Shown here: positions 7,573 to 15,712 of the stretch, in pieces
Position numbering within the stretch: position 1 is the first letter of the stretch
Layout of the letters: the number at the start of each line of letters is the position of its first letter
Assembly: GCA_963733145.1 (NCBI GenBank)
Contig: CAVTCJ010000016.1
Coordinates: 1 to 64,000, forward strand
DNA length: 64,000 bases
Source of the DNA: JAHIKV01 sp963733145
GTDB lineage: Bacteria; Planctomycetota; Planctomycetia; Pirellulales; Thermoguttaceae
Reading direction: 5' to 3'
Program-made: the position numbers and the translations under genes
Notes under the pieces: model-generated
Databases searched by the model: none
The model's input: only the letters and a program-made list of their open reading frames with translations
Told to the model about the DNA's origin: nothing

Positions 7573-8841
7573 TTAGACCTCTGATTTGGAGGGATCGGGA
7601 ATCACTTCCCCGCGGATCAGGTCCTCGAACGTCTGGCGGCGGCGGACGAGATGCGCGCGGCCGGCGTCGACGAGCACTTCGGCGGCCAAGGGCTTTGAGT
7701 TGTAGTTCGAGCCCATAACGAATCCATAAGCCCCGGCGCATTCGATTACCAACAGTTCGCCCACCTTCGCCTCGGGCAGCCGGCGGGGCGCGACGAAGCC
7801 GCCCTCGGCTTGCGTGAAGATGTCGCCCGACTCGCACAGCGGGCCGCCGACGATCACTTCCCCCTCGCGGCGCCCGCGGCCGTCGTCCGCCGGCACGATC
7901 GACATCGGATGGTACGAGCCGTAGAGTATCGGCCGGGCGAGATTGTTGAAGCCCGCGTCGAGCAGGTAGAAGGTGTTTTCGCCCTGCCGTTTTACCGCCC
8001 GAATCTCGGCCACCAGGAATCCGCTTTCGGCCACGAGATAGCGGCCCGGCTCGATCTCCAGCCGCAGGGGATGCCCAAATTGCCGTTCGAGTTCTTTTCG
8101 CGTTGCGTCCCAAAGGGAAAAATAGGCGTTCGTATCGACCGTCGCGTCCTCGGGCCGATAGACGATCGGCAGTCCCCCGCCGGCGCTGATGTAGCGGAGC
8201 GACGGTCCCACTTGGACGGCCGCCGATTCCATCGCCCCGCAAACCCGGGCGAGATGCTCCATATCGACCCCGGAACCGATGTGGATGTGCAGTCCGTCGA
8301 TCGACAGCCGGCCGCGCCGGGCCCGATCGAGGCAATCGCCGATCTGCTCGTGCCAGATGCCGTGCTTCGACTGCGCGCCGCCGGTGTTGGTTTTTCGCGA
8401 TTCGCCGTGACCGAAACCGGGATTGATCCGTAGCGTAATCCCTCGCCCGGACACGTGGCCGGCGAACTGATCGATCATATCCGGCGAGCCGCAATTGACG
8501 TGTATGCCCAGTTCGATGCAGAGGCCGAGCGATTCGGCGTCGAAGACGTCGGCGGTGTAGACGATCGGCGGCGGGTCGCCGGCGGGCCGATACCCGGCCG
8601 CCAAGGCGCGGCGGATTTCGCCCGCGCTCACGGCATCGACCAGCACACCTTGGCGGCGGATTAGATCGAGAACGGCGAGATTCGAGCACGCCTTTTGGGC
8701 GTAGCGGACAGTGTCGAAGGCGGCCAGGTCGGCGATGCGGCGGCGGATCGACGCGGCGTCGTAGACGAACGTCGGCGTGCCGAACCGCCGGGCCAGTTCA
8801 ACCAAGGAAACGCCGGCGATCTCGCTGCGGAAAGAGGACAT
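7573..8841 (-). CDS. lysA: diaminopimelate decarboxylase
   Basis: Converts meso-diaminopimelate to L-lysine with pyridoxal phosphate, in the cytoplasm. The 422-aa product has the fold III signatures: the PLP lysine in VRYAQKACSN (about residue 50), HIHIGSG, the glycine-rich phosphate loop SAGGGLP, EIEPGRYL and the active-site Cys loop PLCESGDIF near the C-terminus, then AYGFVMGSNYNS. Length and motif order match LysA. It lies just upstream of the M48 protease gene on the same strand. Upstream lies an inverted copy of the composite palindromic element rather than a recognisable lysine riboswitch. Confidence 0.95.
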   Translation of the reverse strand: MSSFRSEIAGVSLVELARRFGTPTFVYDAASIRRRIADLAAFDTVRYAQKACSNLAVLDLIRRQGVLVDAVSAGEIRRALAAGYRPAGDPPPIVYTADVFDAESLGLCIELGIHVNCGSPDMIDQFAGHVSGRGITLRINPGFGHGESRKTNTGGAQSKHGIWHEQIGDCLDRARRGRLSIDGLHIHIGSGVDMEHLARVCGAMESAAVQVGPSLRYISAGGGLPIVYRPEDATVDTNAYFSLWDATRKELERQFGHPLRLEIEPGRYLVAESGFLVAEIRAVKRQGENTFYLLDAGFNNLARPILYGSYHPMSIVPADDGRGRREGEVIVGGPLCESGDIFTQAEGGFVAPRRLPEAKVGELLVIECAGAYGFVMGSNYNSKPLAAEVLVDAGRAHLVRRRQTFEDLIRGEVIPDPSKSEV

Positions 8842-8902
8842 CGAATGTGTAAGCGATATTCTTGACTATCTGACTCAACGCAGTTGGGGTGGCAGGTTTA
8901 CC

Positions 8903-9109
8903 GGTAATCGTTCACAGGGGACTGTCCCAATTTTCGCGGCGCGAGGGACGTAGCCCCGCGAATTACCTTTGCCGCCGCGAAAATGGGACTGTCCCCCTGG
9001 GGCGGCGGGAGGGGGACAGGTCCATGTTTTCGGCACATGGTTTCTCGGTGAAATCACGTTTTCCCGCCGAAAAATGGACCAGTCCCCTGCCGCCCCGTGA
9101 ACACTTACG
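8903..9109. repeat. 207-bp composite palindromic element, copy 2 (inverted)
   Basis: The reverse complement matches the element at 3059-3265 along its whole length, with scattered substitutions and no length difference that I can see. Both ends carry GTTCAC/GTGAAC and both hairpin modules are present. It fills the gap between lysA and the secreted-protein gene. Confidence 0.85.
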
Positions 9110-9160
9110 GTTTACCGCCACCCCAACGTGATCAACGTAACTGGCGCGATCGGTCGCAAA

Positions 9161-10939
9161 CTAGCGCGGCGGTGGAACCGGACGGCTCGGCGGTGGAACC
9201 GGACGGCTCGGCGGTGGAACCGGACGGCTCGGCGGCATTCCACCCGGCGGCATCATTCCGCCAGGGGGCATTCCGCCCAGCGGCGAAAACTTCATGCCCA
9301 TCGTAGCCAACGCCTTGAGTAGTCCCTCTTCGAGTTCCAGCCTCATGCGGACGCCGCGCTCGATCGGCGTGGCATTGATCAGGACGTGGTCCTTGTCGCC
9401 GGCGGCGGACAATGCGGCCAAGGCCATGCCGATCCCTTGTTGAGCATCCTGATCGTCACCGGCCGCGGCGGCCATGAACTTGACGAAGGCCCCAACCGAG
9501 ATCGAGATTTGCACCGGCAACACATCTTTGCCCTCGGCGGCCTTCGATTGGTCGATGACCGACTTGAGGTGCTTGGCGGCGTCGCGTCCTGCGGCCAGGT
9601 AGACCCTGTCGCCGGCGACGCCCAGGACCACTTCCAGCTCGTCGCCCACGAAGGGCTTCATCTCGGGCTTAGGCACCGGCAAGGTCAGCGTGTTGAAGCG
9701 GACGCCCTGATGCGTCTCGGCGTTGAGCTTGAACATCTTGGCCGCTTCGGGATCGGACTCCTTGACGCCGGCGACCAATTGTTCGAGGATCTTATCCACC
9801 GCGGCGCCGTCGGCCACCGCTCCGCCGGCAATCAGCGTGGCCGCGTGGGAATCGAGCAGCAGGGCCATCCCGCCGTCGCTCTTCTTGGTCTCGACGGTTT
9901 TGATGAGTAGGTCCTTGATCTCGTCCAGCAATTTGGTGGCCACCTTCAATTCATCGGCGGAGAGGCCCTCGTCCTCCAGATTCGAGACCAGCTTCTGATG
10001 AGACGCGGCCAGGTTGCTTTTCGCCTGCGCCACGTCGGCGTCGGAGAGCGTGCCGATCCAGTTTGCGGACAGCGCGGCCCGCGGCATGAGGAAGCCGGCG
10101 AACTTCGACTTGCCGGGCTTCATCATGGCGAATTGATCGACCAGCTTCGTGCCTTGCTGGGCGGTAAGGTCCAAATCGAGGTAGGTCTTTCTGGTGCTGG
10201 GATCGATTTTCAAGCCCAGCATTACGTCGTCCAACTGGTTGATCCGGTCCGCTAATTGCTGGAAGCTCTGCCGTGCGGCGCCGGCAAGGATACCGTTGCC
10301 TTCGTCGGACTGACCGGGGCCCTGCTGCATACCTGCCTCGAGGCCCGCCCGCAAATTAGCCAAAATCTGTTCGCGGTATTCCTTGGGGGCGTTTTTCAGC
10401 GACAGCCGGACGGCCACGTCGTAGTTCTTCGGCATCTCGCCGAGCAGCGCGAGGGGGTCGGCCGGGGCCTTGTCCAGCGACTCTTTCGTCTGGCCCATGA
10501 CGGCCCATTTACCCTTCTGCTTTGCGTAAAGCGTCTGAGGGCCGGCCTGAATTTCATACCCGTCGCCATCCGGTTTGATCTCGGCCGTTTTCATGGCCTG
10601 AACGGTCTCGACCAACTGCTTCAACTCGGTAACGGGCACAAACACATAGTAGGCGGAATTGCCTTCGTCGTCGGCGAGATAGACGCCGCCCCAGGGCTGC
10701 GCTTTGTCCAAACCGTTCAGCCCCTTGCCCTGGGTCATCATTTGCAGCATCACCTGCAATCCTGCGGCAGCGTTGGGGTTGCCGCCCAGTTGGCCGATCA
10801 CGCCGATGTTCGTTATCAGCTTGTCGTAGCCGGAAAACGAGACGGTGACCACCGGTTTCAGTTCGGCTTGGGCGGCCGACGCCACGGCGAACCCCAGCAA
10901 CAACGACAGGGCAAGCAACGATAAGAGGATCTTTCTCAC
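9161..10939 (-). CDS. secreted hypothetical protein with PPSRPVP tail repeats
   Basis: A 592-aa protein with a clear signal peptide (KILLSLLALSLLLGFAVASA, cut after an Ala-x-Ala). GTG 10939 is chosen because GGAG lies 9 bases upstream and the signal peptide then starts at once. The body is rich in Lys, Asp and Leu and repeats the pattern of an internally duplicated planctomycete family of unknown role, with no enzyme motif. The C-terminus is low complexity: GGMPPGGM units followed by three identical 7-residue units encoded by 21-bp tandem repeats. The tail probably contacts the cell envelope, which is only inference. Confidence 0.7.
   Translation of the reverse strand: MRKILLSLLALSLLLGFAVASAAQAELKPVVTVSFSGYDKLITNIGVIGQLGGNPNAAAGLQVMLQMMTQGKGLNGLDKAQPWGGVYLADDEGNSAYYVFVPVTELKQLVETVQAMKTAEIKPDGDGYEIQAGPQTLYAKQKGKWAVMGQTKESLDKAPADPLALLGEMPKNYDVAVRLSLKNAPKEYREQILANLRAGLEAGMQQGPGQSDEGNGILAGAARQSFQQLADRINQLDDVMLGLKIDPSTRKTYLDLDLTAQQGTKLVDQFAMMKPGKSKFAGFLMPRAALSANWIGTLSDADVAQAKSNLAASHQKLVSNLEDEGLSADELKVATKLLDEIKDLLIKTVETKKSDGGMALLLDSHAATLIAGGAVADGAAVDKILEQLVAGVKESDPEAAKMFKLNAETHQGVRFNTLTLPVPKPEMKPFVGDELEVVLGVAGDRVYLAAGRDAAKHLKSVIDQSKAAEGKDVLPVQISISVGAFVKFMAAAAGDDQDAQQGIGMALAALSAAGDKDHVLINATPIERGVRMRLELEEGLLKALATMGMKFSPLGGMPPGGMMPPGGMPPSRPVPPPSRPVPPPSRPVPPPR
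9168..9230. repeat. three tandem 21-bp coding repeats
   Basis: Three identical copies of GGCGGTGGAACCGGACGGCTC, encoding a proline-rich heptapeptide at the C-terminus of the secreted protein on the minus strand. The identity of copies suggests recent expansion. Confidence 0.9.
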
Positions 10940-11080
10940 GGCACGTTCTCCTTTGCAGCGGTTGCACTGATTGTGGAACGGATACCTTTTCACGTAATGC
11001 ACAACTCTACGGCGAAAAATTGTCTTGGTTCGTCGGGCGGCGGCAGTTCAGGCAACGTTGACCGGCAGAATACAGATTGT

Positions 11081-11152
11081 TGGGGTGGCAGTTGTACTGC
11101 CACCCCTGAAAACGCGGCAAAAACAGGGGTGGCAGTACAACTGCCACCCCCA
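11081..11152. repeat. intergenic hairpin, GGGGTGGCAGTTGTACTGCC family
   Basis: A self-complementary GGGTGGCAGTTGTACTGCCACCC is followed after a short spacer by its complement AGGGGTGGCAGTACAACTGCC. It lies between infA and the secreted-protein gene. It has no T-tract, so it is a repeat unit more than a terminator. Confidence 0.75.
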
Positions 11153-11195
11153 CATACAGCTTTTGTCAATGGGCTGTTAATCCTGCCGGGGGGAA

Positions 11196-11417
11196 TCAGC
11201 GCTCACGGAAGGTAATCCGGCCCTTGGTCAGATCGTAAGGCGAAAGCTCTATTCGGACCCGATCGCCGGGGACGATGCGGATAAAGTGTTTTCGCATCTT
11301 TCCGGCGACGTGGGCGATAATAGAATGTCCGCTTTCCAGTTGCACCCGAAACCTAGTGTTTGCCAGGGCCTCGGTAACCGTCCCCTCGACCTCGATGGCT
11401 TCTTCCTTTTTCCCCAT
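11196..11417 (-). CDS. infA: translation initiation factor IF-1
   Basis: A 73-aa single S1/OB-fold protein that binds the ribosomal A site during initiation. Signatures are IEVEGTVTEALANTRFRVQL, the loop GKMRKHFIRIVPGDRV and the ending SPYDLTKGRITFR, colinear with IF-1 over its full usual length. I start at ATG 11417 (MGKKEEAIEVEG), which is the family start; the upstream in-frame extension to 11474 is not conserved in type. It faces the divergent permease gene. Confidence 0.97.
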   Translation of the reverse strand: MGKKEEAIEVEGTVTEALANTRFRVQLESGHSIIAHVAGKMRKHFIRIVPGDRVRIELSPYDLTKGRITFRER

Positions 11418-11528
11418 GTTAAACTCCGGGGGGCCAATTCGCCCCCATTCATTGTGCTTTTCCCGACCTTGCATTATCCTATCATTTTCTCGGCCCGCGT
11501 CCAGACATGCGAAAGAACCCGCTGACCA

Positions 11529-13037
11529 ATGACATCATCCACGCCATCGGCCGCCCCGCGCCGGCAACTGACGCTCTACGATTCGACCTGCATTATCGTG
11601 GGGATTATCGTGGGAGCGGCGATTTATCTTAGCAGCCCGGAAATTGCCCGGCTGACGCCAAACCTGGCCTGGCTGCTGGGGCTGTGGGTCCTCGGCGGGG
11701 TGCTCTCCCTGATCGGCGCCCTCTGTTACGCCGAATTGGCCACCGCCTATCCGAAAGAGGGCGGCGACTATGTCTATCTGACCCGCGCCATGGGACGCAG
11801 GGTCGGCTTCCTCTTCGCCTGGTGCCAACTGTGGATCGTCCGCCCCGGCTCGATCGGCGCAATGGCCTACGCCTTCGCCGAATACGCCAACAACATCTGG
11901 CCGCGGGCTTCAGGGGCATCGGCCGCCTATGTCTCCGTGGCCTACGCCGCCGGTTCGATCGTGCTGCTGACGGCCGTCAACATCATCGGCGTGCGGGAGG
12001 GAAAATGGACCCAGAACGTACTGACCACCGCCAAGGTGCTGGGCTTGGCGGCGATCGTGGTGATCGGATTCTTCTTGGCCGTACCGGCGACGCCGAGCGT
12101 TGTGCCCAGCGGCCCGTTGAAAGAGGGTGCCACTGCTGGCTTGTCCAGCAGTGAATTGCCTGGAATTTCTCCCCACACTGCTGGACAAGCCAGCAGTGGC
12201 ACCCTTTCTTCCCAAAAACGGCTGTTGCAACGCGCCGCTAACGTGGCCCAGCCCGCCGCACCCGCGCACTTCGCGCTGTCCGATTTCGGCATGGCGATGA
12301 TCCTGGTCCTGTTTGCCTTCGGCGGATGGAACGAAATGGCCTACGTCGGGGCGGAGGTGCGAAATCCGCGGAAAAACATCCTCCGCGCCCTGCTGCTGGG
12401 CACTGTAGCGGTCACGGTGATCTACGTGCTGGTGAATCTGGCGTTCGTCCACGCCTTGGGACTCGAGGGCACACGGCAATCGACCGCGGCCGCCGACGTG
12501 TTGCGGCTGGGCCTCGGTCCCTGGGCGGGCAAGGCCCTCAGCCTGCTGATCTGCATCTCCGCCCTCGGCGCGGTCAACGGCCAAATCTTCACCGGTTCGA
12601 GAATCTATTACGCCTTCGGCTCCGAGCACAGATTGTTCGCCTGGCTGGGACGTTGGAGCGCTCGATCCGGAACGCCCATCCCTTCGCTGTTGATTCAAGG
12701 TGCGATCACGCTCGCATTGGCCGTCTGGTTCGGCTTGGGCAGCAAGGGATTCAACAGCATGGTGAAGTTCACCACGCCGGGATTCTGGTTCTTCCTGATG
12801 CTTGTCGGCGCGGCGCTGATCGTCCTGCGGCGGCGCGAGCCGGACGTCGAACGCCCCTTTCGCGTGCCGGGCTATCCCGTCACCCCGATCCTCTTCTCTT
12901 TGTCGAGCCTGTACATGGTCTATGCCGGACTGGACTACGCCATGACTTATGGCAGTTGGGAAGCGTTCTGGTCCATCGCCATCCTTTTGGCGGGCGGGGC
13001 GATGAGCTTCTACGACCCTCGCCCCCGCGGCGAATGA
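11529..13037 (+). CDS. APC family amino-acid permease with in-frame hairpin insertion
   Basis: A 502-aa transporter of the amino acid-polyamine-organocation superfamily with about 12 hydrophobic helices. Helix 1 carries the conserved GIIVGAAIYLS unwound segment, and helix 6 the FAFGGWNEMAYVGAEVRNPRKN motif. It imports or exchanges amino acids across the inner membrane; the substrate cannot be told. Between helices 5 and 6 there is an insertion, about residues 197-240, encoded by an 82-bp palindrome plus flanks. It keeps the frame and replaces a normally short loop with a Gly/Ser/Thr-rich one. Transcribed divergently from infA. Confidence 0.9.
   Translation: MTSSTPSAAPRRQLTLYDSTCIIVGIIVGAAIYLSSPEIARLTPNLAWLLGLWVLGGVLSLIGALCYAELATAYPKEGGDYVYLTRAMGRRVGFLFAWCQLWIVRPGSIGAMAYAFAEYANNIWPRASGASAAYVSVAYAAGSIVLLTAVNIIGVREGKWTQNVLTTAKVLGLAAIVVIGFFLAVPATPSVVPSGPLKEGATAGLSSSELPGISPHTAGQASSGTLSSQKRLLQRAANVAQPAAPAHFALSDFGMAMILVLFAFGGWNEMAYVGAEVRNPRKNILRALLLGTVAVTVIYVLVNLAFVHALGLEGTRQSTAAADVLRLGLGPWAGKALSLLICISALGAVNGQIFTGSRIYYAFGSEHRLFAWLGRWSARSGTPIPSLLIQGAITLALAVWFGLGSKGFNSMVKFTTPGFWFFLMLVGAALIVLRRREPDVERPFRVPGYPVTPILFSLSSLYMVYAGLDYAMTYGSWEAFWSIAILLAGGAMSFYDPRPRGE
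12124..12205. repeat. 82-bp perfect palindrome inside permease gene
   Basis: Two 30-base arms, AGGGTGCCACTGCTGGCTTG... and its exact complement ending ...GCAGTGGCACCCT, are separated by 22 bases. The repeat is coding and in frame between transmembrane helices 5 and 6. Confidence 0.9.
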
Positions 13038-13286
13038 GCAGCCCACAAGTCTATCCCCTGCAATCACTTCCGGCGATCGGTCCAACACCGCCCGGCGACC
13101 AGGGAAAGACCATTTGCAACCCCGCGGGGAGGGAAAAAATGCCGGGACAGGCAGGCCGTTGAACAAATCGGACTTTTGTGCTAGAAAACTGGGTTGCGAG
13201 TTGACCGTGCGGATCGAGACTTCCCCAACCGGATCATGGCGCCGTGCGGCCGCCAAATCGCCGTACCTATTTTGTGGGAGACTAGT

Positions 13287-14240
13287 ATGCAGAGAGTATT
13301 GGTTACGGGAGCCGTGGGACAGATCGGCTCCGAATTGACGATGGCTTTGCGCGAAAAGTGCGGCGCCGACAACGTGGTTGCCGGCGGCCGCAAGACCCAA
13401 CCCAGCCCCGAATTGCGCGATTCCGGCCCCTTTGAAGTGGTCGATTGCACGGATGCCGCCGCGGTCGGGGCCACGGTGAAGAAATACCGAATCGATACGA
13501 TTTACCATCTGGCGGCACTGCTGTCGGCCGTTGCCGAGGGGAATCCGCAACTCGCCTGGAAGGTAAACATCGACGGCTTGTACAATGTCCTTGAGGTGGC
13601 TCGGGAGCACAAATGCGCGGTCTTCGTGCCCAGTTCGATCGGCGCCTTCGGACTCTCGACCCCGCAGGACGGCACCCCGCAGGACACCATCCAGCGGCCC
13701 AACACCATGTACGGCGTCACCAAGGTGGCCGGCGAGTTGCTCTGCGACTACTATCACAAGCGGTTCGGCGTCGATACCCGCGGCGTGCGTTATCCGGGCA
13801 TCATCTCCAACGTCACTCTGCCCGGCGGCGGCACCACCGATTACGCCGTGGAAATCTTCTACGAAGCCATCAAGGCCGGCCGTTACACCTGCTTCCTGAA
13901 AGCGGGAACCAAGCTGGACATGATGTACATGCCCGACGCCATCAAGGCCGCCATCGACCTGATGGACGCCGATCCTGCGAAGCTCAAGCACCGCAACGCC
14001 TTCAACGTGACGGCCATGAGCTTCGACCCGGAAGAGATTGCCGCGGCGGTGAAGAAGCTGGTGCCCAATTTCACCATGGACTACAAGGTCGATCCGGTCC
14101 GCCAGGCGATTGCCGAGAGTTGGCCGAACTACATGGACGACAGCGCCGCCCGCGAGGAATGGGGTTGGCGGCCCGAATACGATCTGCCGGCGATGGCCAG
14201 GGACATGATCGAAGTGCTCGGCAAGAAGCTGGCCGCGTAA
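13287..14240 (+). CDS. L-threonine 3-dehydrogenase, SDR (epimerase-like) type
   Basis: A 317-aa extended short-chain dehydrogenase. The nucleotide motif is VTGAVGQIGSEL at the N-terminus, and the catalytic Tyr-Lys is in TMYGVTKVAGELL (about residue 140-150), with SSIGAF supplying the serine. GVRYPGIIS and the C-terminal WPNYMDDSAAREEWGWRPEYDL are hallmarks of the SDR-type threonine dehydrogenases that oxidise L-threonine to 2-amino-3-ketobutyrate with NAD+. ATG 13287 follows GGGAG at 7 bases. The next gene makes the partner ligase, which supports the function. Both form a two-gene threonine-to-glycine pathway. Confidence 0.9.
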   Translation: MQRVLVTGAVGQIGSELTMALREKCGADNVVAGGRKTQPSPELRDSGPFEVVDCTDAAAVGATVKKYRIDTIYHLAALLSAVAEGNPQLAWKVNIDGLYNVLEVAREHKCAVFVPSSIGAFGLSTPQDGTPQDTIQRPNTMYGVTKVAGELLCDYYHKRFGVDTRGVRYPGIISNVTLPGGGTTDYAVEIFYEAIKAGRYTCFLKAGTKLDMMYMPDAIKAAIDLMDADPAKLKHRNAFNVTAMSFDPEEIAAAVKKLVPNFTMDYKVDPVRQAIAESWPNYMDDSAAREEWGWRPEYDLPAMARDMIEVLGKKLAA

Positions 14241-14251
14241 ACGCTACGGCC

Positions 14252-14337
14252 AGGACTTGGGTCTTAGGTCTTGGGACTTGGGTCTTGGCCTTTTGCGTAA
14301 CGAATCTCTACCAAGACCAAAGACCTAAAACCTAATA
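14252..14337. repeat. intergenic GTCTTGGGTCTTAGG hairpin repeat
   Basis: ACTTGGGTCTTAGGTCTTGG units face CCAAGACCAAAGACCTAAAA across a short spacer, between the threonine dehydrogenase and its partner ligase gene. The same family occurs at 54266-54326. Confidence 0.75.
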
Positions 14338-14354
14338 CCCTTTCAGAGGACAAC

Positions 14355-15593
14355 ATGTCAGCTACTAAACTGGAAACCGTGCTCAACGCATCCGTGGAAG
14401 AACGCCGCGCCAAGGGCACCCTCAAGGGCGCGGAAGTCGTCATCACGGGCGTCAAGAAACCGACCGGAGACAAGGGCTATCGCTACCTGCTCGAAGGCTA
14501 CGGCGACAAAGAGTTCCTCAAAATGAACGCCAACGCCTACCTGGGCATGCCGCTGCGCCCGGAAATCATCGCCGCCGAGGAAGAGGCCTGCCAGAAGTAC
14601 GGCGCCGGCCCCGGCGCGGTGCGGTTTATCAACGGCACCTTCAAGCCGCACGTCGAGTTGGAGAAGCGGCTGGCCAAGTTCCACGGCCGCGAAGCGGCCA
14701 TGATCTTCAGCTCGGCCTACGCCACCATGATCGGCACCTTCCCGGCGCTCATCTCCGGCGAAACCGCCCTGGTCAGCGACGAACTGAACCACAACTGCAT
14801 CATCAACGCCATCCGCCTCTCCCGCCCCCAGGTCAAGGAAATCTACAAACACCTGGACATGGCCGACATGGAGGAGCGGATCAAGCGGAACGTCGGCGTG
14901 ACGAAGCGGGTGGTCATCGTCACCGACGGCATCTTCAGCATGCGCGGCGACAACGCCCCGCTGGACAAGATCGCCGACGTCGCCCGGAAGTACGACGACC
15001 AGTTCCCCGAAGGCGCCACGGTGATCGTCGATGATTCGCACGGCGTGGGCGCGATCGGCAAGACCGGCCGCGGCGTCGAGGAATACACCAACGCCAAGGG
15101 CATCCACGTCCTCATCGGCACCCTGGGCAAGGCTTTCGGCGTCAACGGCGGCTACATCACCACTTCCGCCTCGATCATCGACTACCTGCGTGAAACGGCC
15201 ACCACCTACATCTATTCCAACCCGATCACGCCGTCGGAAGCCACCGCGGCCATGAAGTCGTTGGAAATTCTCGACAGCCCCGAGGGGCTCAAGCTGCTCG
15301 ATAAGCTTCGCACGCTGACCCGCCGCTTCGAGAAGGGGCTTGTCGATCTGGGCTTCGAGATCATCCCCAGCGAGCATCCGGTCGTCCCCCTGATGGTCCG
15401 CGACACGCAAAAAACGGCCAAGCTGGTCAAGTTCCTCTTCGACAACGGCGTGCTGGGCACGGGCTTGAACTACCCCGTCGTTCCCGCCGGCGACGAAGAA
15501 ATCCGCTTCCAAATCTCGGCCGCCCATATCGAGTCCGACATCGACTACGCCCTGGGCGTGCTCAAGAAGTTCCAGGACGGCGCGGCCGCCTGA
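14355..15593 (+). CDS. kbl: 2-amino-3-ketobutyrate coenzyme A ligase (glycine C-acetyltransferase)
   Basis: A 412-aa fold-type I PLP enzyme of the alpha-oxoamine synthase family. It cleaves 2-amino-3-ketobutyrate with CoA to glycine and acetyl-CoA. Motifs: GAGPGAVRFINGTFKPHVEL, the VDDSHGVGAIGKTGRG aspartate-histidine segment, and the PLP lysine in IGTLGKAFGVNGGYI (about residue 260). The C-terminal FQISAAHIESDIDYAL is conserved in the family. The N-terminus is somewhat longer than E. coli Kbl. A GAGGA sequence stands upstream of ATG 14355. Together with the preceding dehydrogenase it degrades threonine; no further pathway gene is adjacent. Confidence 0.9.
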   Translation: MSATKLETVLNASVEERRAKGTLKGAEVVITGVKKPTGDKGYRYLLEGYGDKEFLKMNANAYLGMPLRPEIIAAEEEACQKYGAGPGAVRFINGTFKPHVELEKRLAKFHGREAAMIFSSAYATMIGTFPALISGETALVSDELNHNCIINAIRLSRPQVKEIYKHLDMADMEERIKRNVGVTKRVVIVTDGIFSMRGDNAPLDKIADVARKYDDQFPEGATVIVDDSHGVGAIGKTGRGVEEYTNAKGIHVLIGTLGKAFGVNGGYITTSASIIDYLRETATTYIYSNPITPSEATAAMKSLEILDSPEGLKLLDKLRTLTRRFEKGLVDLGFEIIPSEHPVVPLMVRDTQKTAKLVKFLFDNGVLGTGLNYPVVPAGDEEIRFQISAAHIESDIDYALGVLKKFQDGAAA

Positions 15594-15712
15594 AGCAAGC
15601 AACACAACGTCACAAGACCGCATTTCGCGGACGAACGAAATCATAGCCGGGGGCAAACCGCCTCCGGCTTTTTTCTTCATTCCTGCCACAACCGAGCGAG
15701 GAGAACCGACCG

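Noticed and set aside
6570..8689. Long open frames antisense to, or out of frame with, lysA and the M48 protease
   Set aside because: High GC makes long shadow frames; the real genes have motifs along their entire length, the shadows have none and are Arg/Pro/Ala-rich.
8842..8902. Lysine riboswitch upstream of lysA
   Set aside because: The gap is only about 60 bases before the repeat element and lacks the five-stem lysine aptamer core.
9168..9230. Three tandem 21-bp repeats considered as a CRISPR-like array
   Set aside because: No spacers, unit in coding frame, translated as a proline-rich heptapeptide.
13038..13286. Gap before the threonine dehydrogenase tested for a glycine or threonine riboswitch
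   Set aside because: No tandem aptamer pattern or known conserved core could be recognised.
11910..13991. A roughly 690-codon minus-strand frame across the permease and threonine dehydrogenase genes
   Set aside because: It is opposite two well-supported genes, has no ribosome binding site and only low-complexity, basic composition.
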